From Schistosoma haematobium (Eukaryota > Platyhelminthes > Trematoda > Strigeidida > Schistosomatidae): a stretch of 64,000 bases of DNA. Below the pieces are notes generated by a model. That model saw only the letters and a program-made list of their open reading frames with translations. It was not told the origin of the DNA and searched no databases. Every line of letters starts with the position of its first letter. Position 1 is the first letter of the stretch. Location of the stretch: assembly GCF_000699445.3 (NCBI RefSeq), contig NC_067195.1:68196591-68260590 (forward strand), given 5' to 3'. A program made the translations under genes and the position numbers. Shown piece by piece: positions 1 to 11,305 of this stretch.

Positions 1-247
1 ACTCACTTGTGATCTGGTGCGGATGTATGACCGAGCGCCTTCATTTCGGTGACACTATTAAAACTAATGCAGTCAGCGTCAAATGTCAGAAACTCACAGA
101 GCTATTGATTTTGTTGATTTATTTACCACTAAATAACACTCCTCACTGGTGAAGCACTGATAACTTCAAGACGTGGTCAACCAGAAGTTTATTCCCAGAG
201 AATTTATCGTTAGTAAACAGTCTTCTGATAGCTTGTCGTGTTCGCAG

Positions 248-372
248 GTCATTAACGTTGATGATCTCTGTCAAATGATTGGGAGCCTACTCGGGTTAGA
301 CGGAAATATTGTGACGAACCAGCTAACGTCGAAGTCATGTCTTAACGTGGATTACCCCTCCGTCGTACCAAG
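248..372 (+). CDS. Possible coding exon, unknown product
   Basis: An open segment preceded by a fair 3' splice site (T/G-rich run ending CAG at 245-247) and followed by GTACTA at 373. It encodes 41 codons beginning VINVDDLCQMIG and ends two bases into a codon. That phase would join in frame to the ZMIZ exon at 14665, which starts with the last base of a codon. No homology to a ZMIZ N-terminus is recognisable, and phase agreement has a one-in-three chance of being accidental. Confidence 0.22.
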
Positions 373-1362
373 GTACTATGGGTGATTTGAAGACCGTATA
401 ACACAAAGAACGTCGTTACAGAAATATAGTAGTTAGAGTAGGTACAAAGGTATGTCTGACTACTACGTCATGGGCCTGTCCATGGAGTACGATTAACTGA
501 TGCGCCTTGCTTGTCCTTGACCTTGGCAGGGATGGATGATTTGTTCGATATTCAGTGAGCTAAATGACGGATGATTTGGCTAGGGATCGGTGACATTTCA
601 CTGGTCATACATGCTTAGTAGCGTTTGGTTGACTTTCCGTACTATAAGATGCCATGTGGTATATATAGTAATACAAAAATAGTACATTGAAAATTTCGAT
701 CCATAGTAAACTTCGTCGTTTTATTCACCTTTTCCAGCCGTCCCGGAGAACGAAAAAATAATCTGTAAGTGAATGTCAAATTACATTCGTACGTCGTTAA
801 ATACATAAAACGGGCGAAAGAAGGAAAATACACTCGTAAATATGTAATAGAGTTAAAACGATTATTTTCGTATTCCTTGAAAAAACAAAAGTATGAACTT
901 GAAAGCAAGCATATTAGCAACAAAAACGTTTGTTTTATTGGAATAACTCCAAAAAAGGAGACGAAGCAAAATGTTATGTAGTGTCTTACGTGCAGTAATC
1001 GTTCGGGTGTCGTGGAAACAGTACTTTTCTTCCAGAACGCGTTTTTTGGGTCGGCTGCCAGATAACACCAAATTTTAGTCGTGATTATTGATTATCAAGT
1101 GGGGTTTCGTAATATTGAGACTCGTATATTCGAATTGTGCCGAAAGAAAATCGATATGAATAGGGTTTCCTTCTAAATACGCGTCTTTGAGACGATTGAC
1201 GTTGATGATCTTGCTAGTTCCGTTCTCAGCCATTTAATCGGATTCACTTATACGATAAAGCATTTGAAGGATTCTTCGTATGCCATTTTGAGAGGTCGTC
1301 GAACTGAATAGTAACTTACAAAGGCATGTATACTACATCGTACAATAAGTTGAACGGAAATA

Positions 1363-1608
1363 TCAGCTGATTGCGCTCGCAGTGAGAACAGGTTTAACTG
1401 AACGCAGCGCGTTTGTAAGACTGCTGGTATGAGGGTTTAGATCCATATTCATTGAAGAAGACGAATTCTCCTGGAAGTCGGAGTATCGTTCCATAGACGT
1501 TCTATAAACGTGAAAATTTGAAGGTTTGAAAAATCGTCGGACTAGTTCTCTGGAATTCAGATTTGGTGAAATGGACACGCAAAAACGTCCAAGAATATTT
1601 TTCAACAT
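1363..1608 (-). CDS. Small open frame with mitochondrial-presequence-like N-terminus
   Basis: An 81-codon frame on the - strand starting MLKNILGRFCVSISPNL. The first 40 residues are rich in Arg, Lys, Ser and Leu and almost lack acidic residues, like a mitochondrial targeting peptide. A hydrophilic Ser-rich stretch follows (SSSSMNMDLN). The composition is less A+T-biased than the flanks. It could be the first exon of a gene running off the left edge and divergent from the ZMIZ gene, or a chance frame. I recognise no family and see no strong splice donor. Confidence 0.28.
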   Translation of the reverse strand: MLKNILGRFCVSISPNLNSRELVRRFFKPSNFHVYRTSMERYSDFQENSSSSMNMDLNPHTSSLTNALRSVKPVLTASAIS

Positions 1609-2907
1609 TTCTGATTATTTCTATCCCTATTCGTGAAAACCAGACCCTCGTTCTAAGAGATATATATATCGTGCACCTTTGTAAAAAATGCTAAATGAAA
1701 CAGTGCAACCAATTATTTATCTAAAAGATACTCAGGAATAATGTTCCATAATCAATCCAACTAACTGAATTGAGTTTGTTTGCATATCTATTTCGGTCAA
1801 AAGTTGTTTTTCTGCTTTGATTTTGATCACAAATTTGTTTAAGACCGCGCATTTTGTTGGTGGTCATATGATAGACGCAGATCCTTCAGTTTTGGTATCT
1901 TATTAGTAAGTTCACTCTTCAAAATAGTGATTGTACACATTTATTTATTCCTTTTTATCATGCTTTTTTGTTTCTGGTATGTCGGGCGGAGATACTAAGT
2001 CTTGTTACGATCAGTGCGGTTATACGGCAGCATATATTGCATTTCTGGAGATAACTACAGATTCTAGTTAAGCATGCAATATTTATTCCCTTCATCCTAA
2101 TTGTATCTGAAGTAATACAAGCAAGATAATTTAGATCACTATCTTTTGAGAATTCATATAAAGCCAGGAACATTTTAGTATGTAACAACAGTTGTGTTTG
2201 TTTTCCCATAGTTTGTAAATACATACTTCACGTTCCATGTTTGCAGGGCTAGATGGTTTTAGTTTTATTTTCTTATCCTTTCAGTGCACAATAAACCTAG
2301 TTAGTTGTAAATATTATTTCTCACTGATTGTGCATAAAATTGTCGAATTTTGTGCCATACATTCTTTATCATTTTTGCTGGATTTGAACTCGATTTTTTC
2401 GTTTTGTCATGTATATCCAGAGTTACGTTTTGGTAATTGGGGTCTTCTAGTGCATATATTTATGTGTTTATCACCACACCAAATTGATTTTCATGTGGTC
2501 TGCTTCCATGCGATTAGCTATAAGATTCATAAAGTATGTTCCATATTTTTGTGAACCTCGGTTGTTTCAGTAATGTGTCTACTCTTGTTAGTCAGGATCA
2601 GTATCTTGGAATTACGCCCCAAATAGTAGGGGCGACATGTGTTTTCCGAAGTTTAGTATTCGTATTGACAAATAGAAACACTTGTAATAAAACAGAACTC
2701 GGTAATTGATTCTAAATTTGTAGAAAATATGACTAGATTGATGTATAGCCTAAGTATTCGGAACCCATCGTGAGGAACAGTGCTAACCCCTTTGTTATGA
2801 TTGCTGAATTTCGTTAATGATGAGAGGTCTAGCCGCATAAACTCGTGCACTTACAATTCTCGAGAATGAGGCGTTTATTTCTTCGTCCCCAAAAATAGTT
2901 ATTGTTT

Positions 2908-2988
2908 ATGGTGGAGTTTTGTTCTCTGAGCTGGATGGTTTGGTCGTGGAGCTTTCATCGTTCTTCTGAACGACATTGTTTAACTTGA
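2908..2988 (+). repeat. Dispersed hairpin repeat, copy H1
   Basis: Shares the core TTTTGTTCTCTGAGCTGGAT and the following ATCGTTCTTCTGAACGAC with five other places in the window. The second part forms a short hairpin, TCGTTC pairing with GAACGA. The far inverted arm seen in the copy near 30.1 kb is absent. Confidence 0.7.
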
Positions 2989-3539
2989 ATACCAATCGAA
3001 CTAAGAAGGTCCTGTCAGTATTGCAATAAACTAGTGTATTTGAAATGAGACGGAAGTAGATTCTTTCATCATATCCTGCATCGCTAGTTGATGTAAAGCA
3101 GCTAGCTACAGATTAGATTTATTTACAAACAAATGTTATGATATAACGCTAATTACCCAGCAAGTTTGTATTAAGGTCTAATAATGTCCTAAAATCTTGA
3201 GATTAGACATTAACTTAGTTATCTTTGGATTCCCTCACCTGAAGTTCGATATATTATTTCGTGACAATTTAAACAGGCTATTTCTTCTCACCTAGGAATT
3301 ACGTTTCAGTCTCATTTCCATCTAGGAATGTAAATTGTCCGGTACTCTAGAGTCCTTTCTGGAAAGTGACAAATTGTACGTTGTTTCGAACTCTTGTCTG
3401 TGTCATCTCATTTTACTCATGATAAACTGTTTTCGGTGATGAATATATGTATGACTTTTTTTTTGCAGTATATAAATATGATAAGCTTATACTTACACTG
3501 TAGGTTAAGCGTTTGGAAGTTATACCCTAGGTTTTGCGA

Positions 3540-3990
3540 ATTTAAAGTTGGTCAGCCATATGTAGCATACAACCTGGCTCATTCATATCGGTTCAAGTTG
3601 GCACACCACAGCACAACTGGACAAAATGACTAATCTAAATCCCAGTGTAGTTGGAAAAGTAATAGCTCCCGTAGTTATAAAGGTGGGTATGAAAAGAGTG
3701 TGGTGAGATTTCGGGACTAAGGTACTAAAGGAAGACAAAGGGTGAATCCACCTATACCATTGCGAATGATTATGGGTCATTATCCAAAGTCTAAATGTTG
3801 GTTACAAAAATCACCCGAACCCAAATAAAGTAATCTGCGCCTACTTTCATGGCTCAGACCAATCGTCAATGACTTTATGGACTGGTGTCATGCCTTTGTT
3901 TGCCAGCCCCTAACTTATAGTCTATTCCTACGCCAGTCGAGGTAGGAGCCTGGGCATGCTTAGCGCGTCCCAACCACCTCATCAATCAAT
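3540..3990 (-). mobile_element. Decayed 3' end of non-LTR family B
   Basis: The - strand reads NHSQWYRWIHPLSSFSTLV, which matches the C-terminal end of the family B reverse-transcriptase protein seen intact at 6655-6960 (ending NRSQWRRCIHSLSSLKL). Upstream on the same strand, frames broken by stops keep the pattern of the preceding residues (SLTxxLSHxxR). This is an old 5'-truncated copy with no coding capacity. Confidence 0.65.
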
Positions 3991-4580
3991 TTTCCACATT
4001 TATCTAGAACCATATACCTAACCTAGCTACTGATTACTCGGTGGTACAAAAATACCTGAATAATACCTCGAATACACATATGATCGAATACTACTAACAT
4101 ACAACTAGTATTTGAAAATCAATAATTTCATTTACCTCAGGCTAAACTATTCCAGTCGTTAACGTTACCTGTGTTATGTTTAAAGAGATGACGAGTTCAC
4201 CTAATCTGAGAACCGTTATATCGAACTAGTAGGAAAAGTCATCGTCTACTAAACTGGTCGGGAGGATGTGTTAAGACATTGTGATATGTTGCTCATCGAT
4301 TACATTTGGCAAAAAATACTTCAGCCCGTTAACAGATGGAATCATGTCAGCTTCTTATTCGTTCATTTGATGTGTCACCAATAATCTTGGTCTTCAGATT
4401 ATCCTCAAGTATCAGTTCTAAGCAATAAAGATGGTATATATATAAAGGCATTCTAATTCTCCCTTTTTTCGAGAATACTTCTTAAAATAATTGTTTTCAC
4501 TTTACTTTAAATCACCACATAGGTAGGCTATCGTCAGGATTGTTAGTATCCCCTTTTTATGACCTTTTAATCTAGGAGTG

Positions 4581-5052
4581 GCCCCCAAATGCCCTGGTAC
4601 GGCCGAGAGTGGAGAAAGTCTTCTCTCCTCGAAATGCTCTCACATGGCCACGCGTATATAGCCTCTGCCGGGGAAGTCCTACTCACTGCCTTCTCGTGGC
4701 GGGGATTTTGTTTACGAAATTGAGAGGACGAAAAGCGAATGTCTGGCGCTTTAACCGGATTCCAAACCAATGGTGCACATGGGCTCCAGTATCCGGCGGG
4801 AACAAATGGTGTATGAACAAATTGTTGGTCACCGGCTACCATGGGACTGCATCTCCTTACGACGCTCCACTGCCTTGTGGATCAGACCTTCAGGTCAAAG
4901 GCTCGGGGTGTGGCCCCCTAAGGAAACCACCTGTTTCGGTTTGGGCACCCGTGCAGTATCACAGCCCTCACACATACCGAATGAGATTTGTGTGGCGCAT
5001 ATGTATTTGGTGCCTCGTTGTACCAATATCTATGTGTTAAAATAAATAAATA
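4581..5052 (+). mobile_element. Short SINE-like element with AAATAAAT tail, near full length (copy S1)
   Basis: A 472-bp insertion flanked by a 12-bp direct duplication, AATCTAGGAGTG, at 4569-4580 and 5053-5064. The 5' end (GCCCCCAAATGCCC) and the 3' end (GTGTGGCGCATATGTATTTG, then repeated AAATAAAT) are shared with the - strand copy at 40410-40787, so both termini are probably genuine. Frames of 91 and 143 codons cross it but are not conserved between copies, so I read it as non-coding. The tail and duplication indicate target-primed retrotransposition by a partner LINE. Confidence 0.85.
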
Positions 5053-5393
5053 AATCTAGGAGTGTGTCTTGTGCTAAGTGTTTTGTAGCGACGTATTTCA
5101 CGGAATACCACTCCTTGTCGCCCTTCAACCTATTAGACTGACTTTTCTGTTAGGTCCACTGTTTCTTCTGTATTCTTCGCACTTCGTTACAATGCACTTT
5201 GATGATGATATGTGTTGAATAACTAAGCTCACAGGTGCTATTCGAAGTTTGTTTCGAAAAACGAATAGTTTAGCCGAAAACTCTTATCATCCTCTTCAGA
5301 TCATTAGTCATAGAACGATAATCGCACAGTAATACCTTAGCCTCAAAAACATGAATAACATCCTACTCAATGAAACTTTATCAGCCTAGTCTA

Positions 5394-5672
5394 TTTGAGT
5401 CCATCGTTGGTTTGGTGCAGAGGTCGCCATGTTAGACGATGTCTCTACTTATGCTTAAAATTAGTGTTTGCTAAAAATAAGCGACTGTCTGAGCACAGTT
5501 GCAGCAGACGACCACCATTATCTGTTCGCTGTACCGAAATACTAAAATACTTGAATGTCTTTCTGTTTGGTTTAAGCTACCCATCTGGGCATTGAAGTCA
5601 CCTCCTACCAGTACTACGTTTGAACGTTGAGCTTTCTGAAGAAGTTCAGAGCTTTCTGTAAAATTCTTCGGC
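5394..5672 (-). mobile_element. Inverted endonuclease fragment of non-LTR family B
   Basis: The - strand encodes part of an APE-type endonuclease, including NVVLVGGDFNAQMGSLN with the conserved GDFN motif. After one frameshift it continues as DNGGRLLQLCSDSRLFLAN and then the domain's C-terminal residues. It abuts, at about 5672, a + strand reverse-transcriptase fragment of the same kind of element. This is the layout expected from a 5' inversion during insertion. Confidence 0.75.
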
Positions 5673-7165
5673 GCCCGACAATGGTGGTCTTTTTTGACTT
5701 GCAAGCAGCATTTGACTCTGTAGACCGAGAGGTTCTATGACAGCGTCTGTCATTGAAAGGCGTACCTCAGAGGTACATAAACCTTGTGAAGGCTGTTTAC
5801 TCGAACACCAGTAGTGGAGTCAGAGCTTATGGTGAACTGTCATCTGATTTTGCGACCTCAAGTGTTGTCCGTCAAGGCTGTCCACTTTCTCCATTTTTGT
5901 TTAACTTTATCACAGACCTGCTGATGGAAATAACATTCGACCGAATTCTCGGGTATTGACCTCCTTCCAGGGGTTCCCCTTTCGACTTGGAATACGCATA
6001 TGACATAGTCGTGTTTGGTGAAGGCGCTGATAAAACTCAGTCTTTTGGTAGCACTGAGCAACAATGCCAGGATGTTTGAGATGCGTTGCTCCCCCTCTAA
6101 ACGCAAGTTGTTGCTCCTGCTTCGGTCTGGGCACCCGGGCAGTATCACAACCCACACACACACAAATATGGTGTGGCGCATATATATTTGTTGTCCTCTT
6201 GTACCAATATTTATGTGTTTAAATAAATAAATAAATGTTGCTCCGGGACTGGTCTGCGTCTACACCTGAACTAAGGAAAAGGAGTGATGTAGTCGAACGC
6301 GTTGACAACTTCACTTATCTTGGATGTCTGATCATCTCTAATGGGTTGGTGTCTGACGAAATCTCAGCACGGATTCGAAAAGCTCGTTTGGCTTTTGCCA
6401 ACTTACGTCACCTATGGTGAAGGCGAGATCTCCGTTTATCAATTAATTGACGAGTATACTGCGCATTAGCTCTCTCTGTCCTACTTTACGGCTGCAAAAC
6501 GTGGCCATTAAGAGTAGAAGATAGTCATAAGCTACTAGTATTTGACCACAGATGTCTTAGAAATATTGTTGGCATCTGCTGGAATCACTGGGTAAGCAAT
6601 AGTGAGGATAGACGCAGGGTATTAGGAAATGATGGTAAATCAGTTGATGAGGTTGTGAATCTTCATCGACTGAGATGGTTGGGCCACGTGTTAGGTATGT
6701 CTGAACATCGATTACCACAACACTCAATGCTGACTAGTGTTGGAGACGGATGGAAGAAAGTTAGGGTCGGCCAAACGAAAACGTGGCATCAATGCTTGAA
6801 GTCACTAACTTGTGTTCTGAGCCATGTTGGTAGATGCAGAGTTCGTGGTTGGGTTCCGTGTGACTATCGTAACCAATGGTTGGAGACTGTAGGTGACATA
6901 GCTGAAAATCGTTCACAATGGCGTAGGTGTATACACTCTCTATCTTCCCTTAAACTATAAGACTAAAATTATTTCATATCTTTCTTTCTACGTACTAAAT
7001 CTTTCTTCCTGTACTATATCCCTATATGCAATCTTTCTTTTATATATTACCACCTCTGAATTAACTACTTTTATGAATCCGGTGTTCGTCTTGCTGTGCT
7101 AATGCGGTATGGCAACTTGAATCGATGCACATATGTGCCTAGTCCTACGTTGTAGCTGACTGACT
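5673..7165 (+). mobile_element. Non-LTR retrotransposon family B, reverse transcriptase to 3' end, inactive
   Basis: Starts inside the RT domain at MVVFFDLQAAFDSVDREVL, then GVRAYGELS and the RQGCPLSPFLF motif. The catalytic box near 5990 reads EYAYDIVVFGEG, so the second position of the usual YADD is Tyr. Many stops and frameshifts follow. The C-terminal region is well kept (LLYGCKTWPLRVEDSHKLL, LHRLRWLGHV, ending HSLSSLKL at 6957). A 3' UTR runs to about 7165. A short SINE-like element interrupts it at 6118-6235. The C-terminal segment resembles RTE-like elements; the exact clade needs a phylogeny. Confidence 0.85.
6118..6235 (+). mobile_element. 5'-truncated SINE-like element (copy S2)
   Basis: 118 bp of the 3' part of the S element (GCTTCGGTCTGGGCACCC through the AAATAAAT tail), flanked by the 9-bp duplication TGTTGCTCC at 6109-6117 and 6236-6244. 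It lies inside the RT coding region of family B and so is younger than that copy. Confidence 0.9.
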
Positions 7166-7324
7166 TATCGGCCTAGTTTCATTTATGTAAATCTTGCCCA
7201 CTAAAGTTAACTTATTCCAGTTCATTAACTAACTAATCCTACTGTTCGTCAAAAGAAGGATAGATTATGCCTCACTGAACTGAACAGACTATTTGTAAAC
7301 CAGACACATCTTATTGCTTGTATG

Positions 7325-7985
7325 TAACGGTAAGAGTAGAGGATATTCGTAGGTTACTAGTATTCGAATACAGGTATCTTCGAAGCATTGCTTTTATATC
7401 CTGAGACCACCGAGTAAGTAATTCAGTTGTTAGGAAACGGGTTTTAAGTAAGGATGACAAGTCAATTGATGAATTAGTGAAACTTCATCAGTTGAGATGG
7501 CTTGGACAAGTGTTACGTATGCCCAGACATGCGATGTTTCATGGTGTAGGAGTAGGTTGGAAGAAAGCTAGGAGCGGCCAGACCAAAATGTGGCACAAAT
7601 CCATGGAGTCACTGACAAGTGGACTGAGCCATGTTGGTAGGTGTAGACTACCTGGTTGGGATCCGCGAGACGGTGGCAACCGATGGTTAGACACTTTGAA
7701 TGACATGGCTAAAAATCGTTTGCAGTGGTACAGGTGCATCCACTCTTTGTGTTCTCCCGAATTCTAATCTTCTGAATTCTTCATATCCTTTTTTCTCTTT
7801 CCAAATTTATTTCACTGGATTATACTTTTTGAATAACATCTTCAAACCCTGATCTTTCCGATTACTGCTTCTACTTTTACTACCTCTACCACTACGGTAT
7901 TTGAATCGACAATTGTATCTCTGTGCTAATGTGGTATGGCAACTTGAACTGATGTACGTATGTGCGAAGTTCGACTTTGTTATGA
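7325..7985 (+). mobile_element. Second family B 3' fragment
   Basis: Begins at the codons for the VEDIRRLLVFEYRYL-like region and keeps an open C-terminal frame at 7477-7767 (LHQLRWLGQVLRMPRH to RCIHSLCSPEF). A 3' UTR ends in the same ATGGCAACTTGAA motif as the neighbouring copy. It is clearly diverged from the 5673-7165 copy. 5'-truncated and non-functional. Confidence 0.8.
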
Positions 7986-8696
7986 CTGACTTGTATGTAG
8001 ACGGTTTTTTATACAGTTGTCTCTAATCTCTCAGTTACAATAGTCGTTGTTCAGTGTGTAATTCACAATTTGTTTTATTTGAGATATATCCTCTTGAGTG
8101 CCAATTTGTTAACATGATTCTGTAATTCATTTCATACCATTTTTTCTTTATTATAGTTTTTAAAACCCAGCTTATCAAGCTTTATGATACCCTGGATTAT
8201 CAAGCATAATACGGTCGTGTTTGTGTTGAACTACTAAGCCTGATACCCTTGGTTCCGTGTAAAGCATATAAAATAACTTTTAATACATTTACCTGTTATA
8301 ATATGCGGACGATTCCACATAAATGAACATTTCTGTTTCATACGGACAGCGACTACTTCTGTTCTAACCTTTCATTCATATATATGATTCTACAATGAGG
8401 TGAGTTTTTTCGCTTTTTTTTCTAATGAGACATTAAAAATACATGTTGAGCGAAGAAATATTTCTTTCCACTAAATTAAGTTAGTTATGTTACTCACTGA
8501 TTACTACATTTTTAAATTTATGCACCACCATTTATTTGGTATTAATGTTATACTTGATTGTAAAACCTATATATTAGTACAGAGCCAATCAAACAATTAT
8601 TTCTCTGCTCCACTTGTATTTTTAACGTTTCTATGGGAGTATTTAACAAGCTGAATTACTATTGGATTGGATTTTTTAAAAGTCATGGACACCTAG

Positions 8697-8698
<2 letters not shown>

Positions 8699-8734
<36 letters not shown>
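8699..8734. repeat. (AT)n microsatellite
   Basis: Uninterrupted AT dinucleotide repeat of about 36 bp. Confidence 0.98.
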
Positions 8735-8736
<2 letters not shown>

Positions 8737-11186
8737 TTGTCAGCTCCACATTAAATAAAAATCCTCAGTGTATTGATCATCGCAAGCAATAAACAACAGT
8801 ACCTATATTTGCGAGTGCTATTATCACGGTTGGACATAATTCACTAATACTTATAATAACCACCTTTGTGGGTTTTAGTAATTATATTTTTCGTCTGCTC
8901 TTAGCCCTGAAGATAGCTTTCGACCCTTAAAGTCTGGTTACTTTCTTACTCCCCAATTTAGCTGCAATAAAATTTCTATTTTCGTGGTAACCTCGAAGGC
9001 AAGCAAGAAATCCCTAAAATATGGGTGGTCTTAACTGGCTTCATTACTAACATAGATGTCAGTTTCAAGTAATGTCCATCTTAGACTGAAATGAAGAGAT
9101 CCCATCAAATGTTCTTATTCCATTTTAAGGTGCATTTACAAGCATAAATTAGTAAAGCCGGTCATCCTGTGATTGGTTTTTAGTATTTTGAGACTTGAAT
9201 AAGTTCATTGTGGAACACGTCTTCCCATCAATATAACTTAAATGATTTGTCACTATATGCAGTCCAAACCGCCGCATCATGTTAACAGCTAGAATTAGGT
9301 TAAATCTAATCGTGGTTACTGCGTTGATGAAAATAAAGAGTTCAGTGGTTTCTAACTGACTTACCACACGTACATATCGCAATGATTATTATCTGGTTTC
9401 ACCAAGAGCAATTCATTATTGACCGATTTTTTTAATATCAGGTTCAACAAATCTTACAATATGTTAAAAGCATGCCTCGTACCTCGATTTCTGAATTTCG
9501 TAATTGTGATTTGCTATAGATATTGTCAAATGGCGAAATGTTAAGGTGTTATGCGTATCGTGTAGGTGATTTCTGTCGAATCATAAAATATGTAGACTTT
9601 AGAATCGTAAAGCAGATACTTATTTCGACATTCTGGTTTGATTATTGTGGTATACTTGTTATACAGTTAGGTTTTCGTTTCCCTGATTCTTATGAAGAAT
9701 ACAATAAATCGACCCGTAGTCATCCTCCTCATGCTCTTTAGTGTATAATTTAACAAATTATACTTTATAATACCTAACTTGTACATTCTATCCATAACTT
9801 CGACTAGCCTTTTTAAATTATCTGTATAGAATTTTACTCCGCTTTGACATCTATTTGTACGCAAACCTACCTTCTATACTTCCAGTTTATTAAAAAAATT
9901 GCTGTCCGTTAAATTAATCCATCATTTATGCACATAAATGTATGTACGTTCATGTCCTTAAAAGTTTGTCTATCGTGTATCCTTAAATAAGTATTCCAAA
10001 ATCTGGTCACGCCTCAAGATTTGTTTGTTTATCAACTGAGTTTGATAGTGAACAAGGGACAGACATGAAAGTAGTAGGACATATTCATCATGCGATTACC
10101 TGATATCTATAAGCTAGTCACACCTATAATATTTTTTTGAAGTTGGATGTATGCATCTTTAGATACCAATTTCACCTTATCTCCCGTGTGTAGGCTATAG
10201 CTATGTTTTTGAACGGTCAAGTTTTAAAACTCGATTTTAGTTTTATAAACCATTAAAATGCAAGTTACAGTTAGATAGAAAGGCGAAGGTTGTATTCTTC
10301 TTAAGACTGATAACATATATATCACGGCTAACGAATTTAAGCTAACACCCAATATTTCTTTTTCAGTAGATACTCCTAAAGAGAACTGCAATTTGCTATG
10401 TAGACAACAACTGCTTTCAAAGCTACATACATGTGTACAGTATCTTCATTTAACTCCCCCTAAATTTTTCATGTTGAAGTTCTATTCTGGTAAGCATTAT
10501 ATTTCAAGGTTGACACTGACTTTATATGAGTAATATTCAACGACTGATGGAATTATCTGAATAACTATTTTAGTATCTGTCCCCCCCCAGAGCTCTGAGT
10601 TTAACATCGTGTAGGCAATCACAGTTTATTTCGTTTCGGTTTCTGTCGAGAAAACACCACTTTTCTCCTCATTTCGATTTCAGTTTCGTGTCTTTTAACC
10701 TTTAATTGGTACATTGTTCTTATTTTCATGATTATTAAGATTAGTTCATCTGTATCGAATCCGCGATTCAGCATTGTCAAGAGTTATACTTTTGTTACTA
10801 ATTTCGAGACCTTTCAATGATAGACTTAATACTCAATTGTCATTTCGGAGATATTTGATTTCTTTTTTTATTCTTATCAACCACTCTTTCTGACTTTGTC
10901 CGTCCTTCCCCTCCCCAACAATTATAGCATTTTATCCTATACTATGTACAAAAAGACATTAGTTATTTCAATAAAATACCACTGATTTCCTGACAGTTTA
11001 TTAAGTTAACTGAATACTTTCTCAGTGTATCTATGCATATTATTTAGAAATCATTCACATGCCTCTGATATTTAAGCTAAGTTGCAAGATTATTCACTGT
11101 AGTTTGTAAATACAATGTGTCAAGGAACTGGCTATTCAAACGTCGTTTTCATTTCATTACATCTTATTAATTTATTTATAATCAAG

Positions 11187-11305
11187 AACGCCCTTCGCAA
11201 ATTGTCGCATCAGATAATAACAGAAGGCGAGATAATTTCAAAGAAAAGAAACAAGTGTCGTCATCAAGATACAAAAGTACGCTTAGAGCCATGTACACCA
11301 CTGAG
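11187..11305 (+). CDS. Possible upstream exon of the ZMIZ gene
   Basis: Preceded by a T/A-rich run ending TCAAG at 11182-11186 and followed by GTAAAG at 11306. The 39 codons (NALRKLSHQIITEGEIISKK onward) are rich in basic residues, and codon composition differs from the T-rich flanks. The segment ends two bases into a codon (AG), which would join to the A opening the exon at 14665 to give Arg in frame. No homology is recognisable, so this rests on splice signals and phase only. Confidence 0.3.

Larger units (their letters stand above)
1..3535. other. Upstream intergenic or far-5' intron sequence
   Basis: A+T-rich sequence with no recognisable complete gene. Two weak coding candidates (248-372 on + and 1363-1608 on -) and one hairpin-repeat copy (2908-2988) are listed separately. 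Other open stretches, such as 769-981 and 2237-2554, have no recognisable family and a composition like the surrounding DNA. Since the ZMIZ N-terminus is missing, this stretch could be a 5' intron of that gene or an intergenic region; the sequence does not decide. Confidence 0.5.

Noticed and set aside
250..1225. Shared ACGTTGATGATCT words near 255 and 1212
   Set aside because: A 13-base match is expected by chance several times in a window of this size and composition.
4609..5040. 143-codon frame across the S1 element
   Set aside because: The frame is not kept in the S4 copy and it lies within a flanked retroposon; best read as non-coding.
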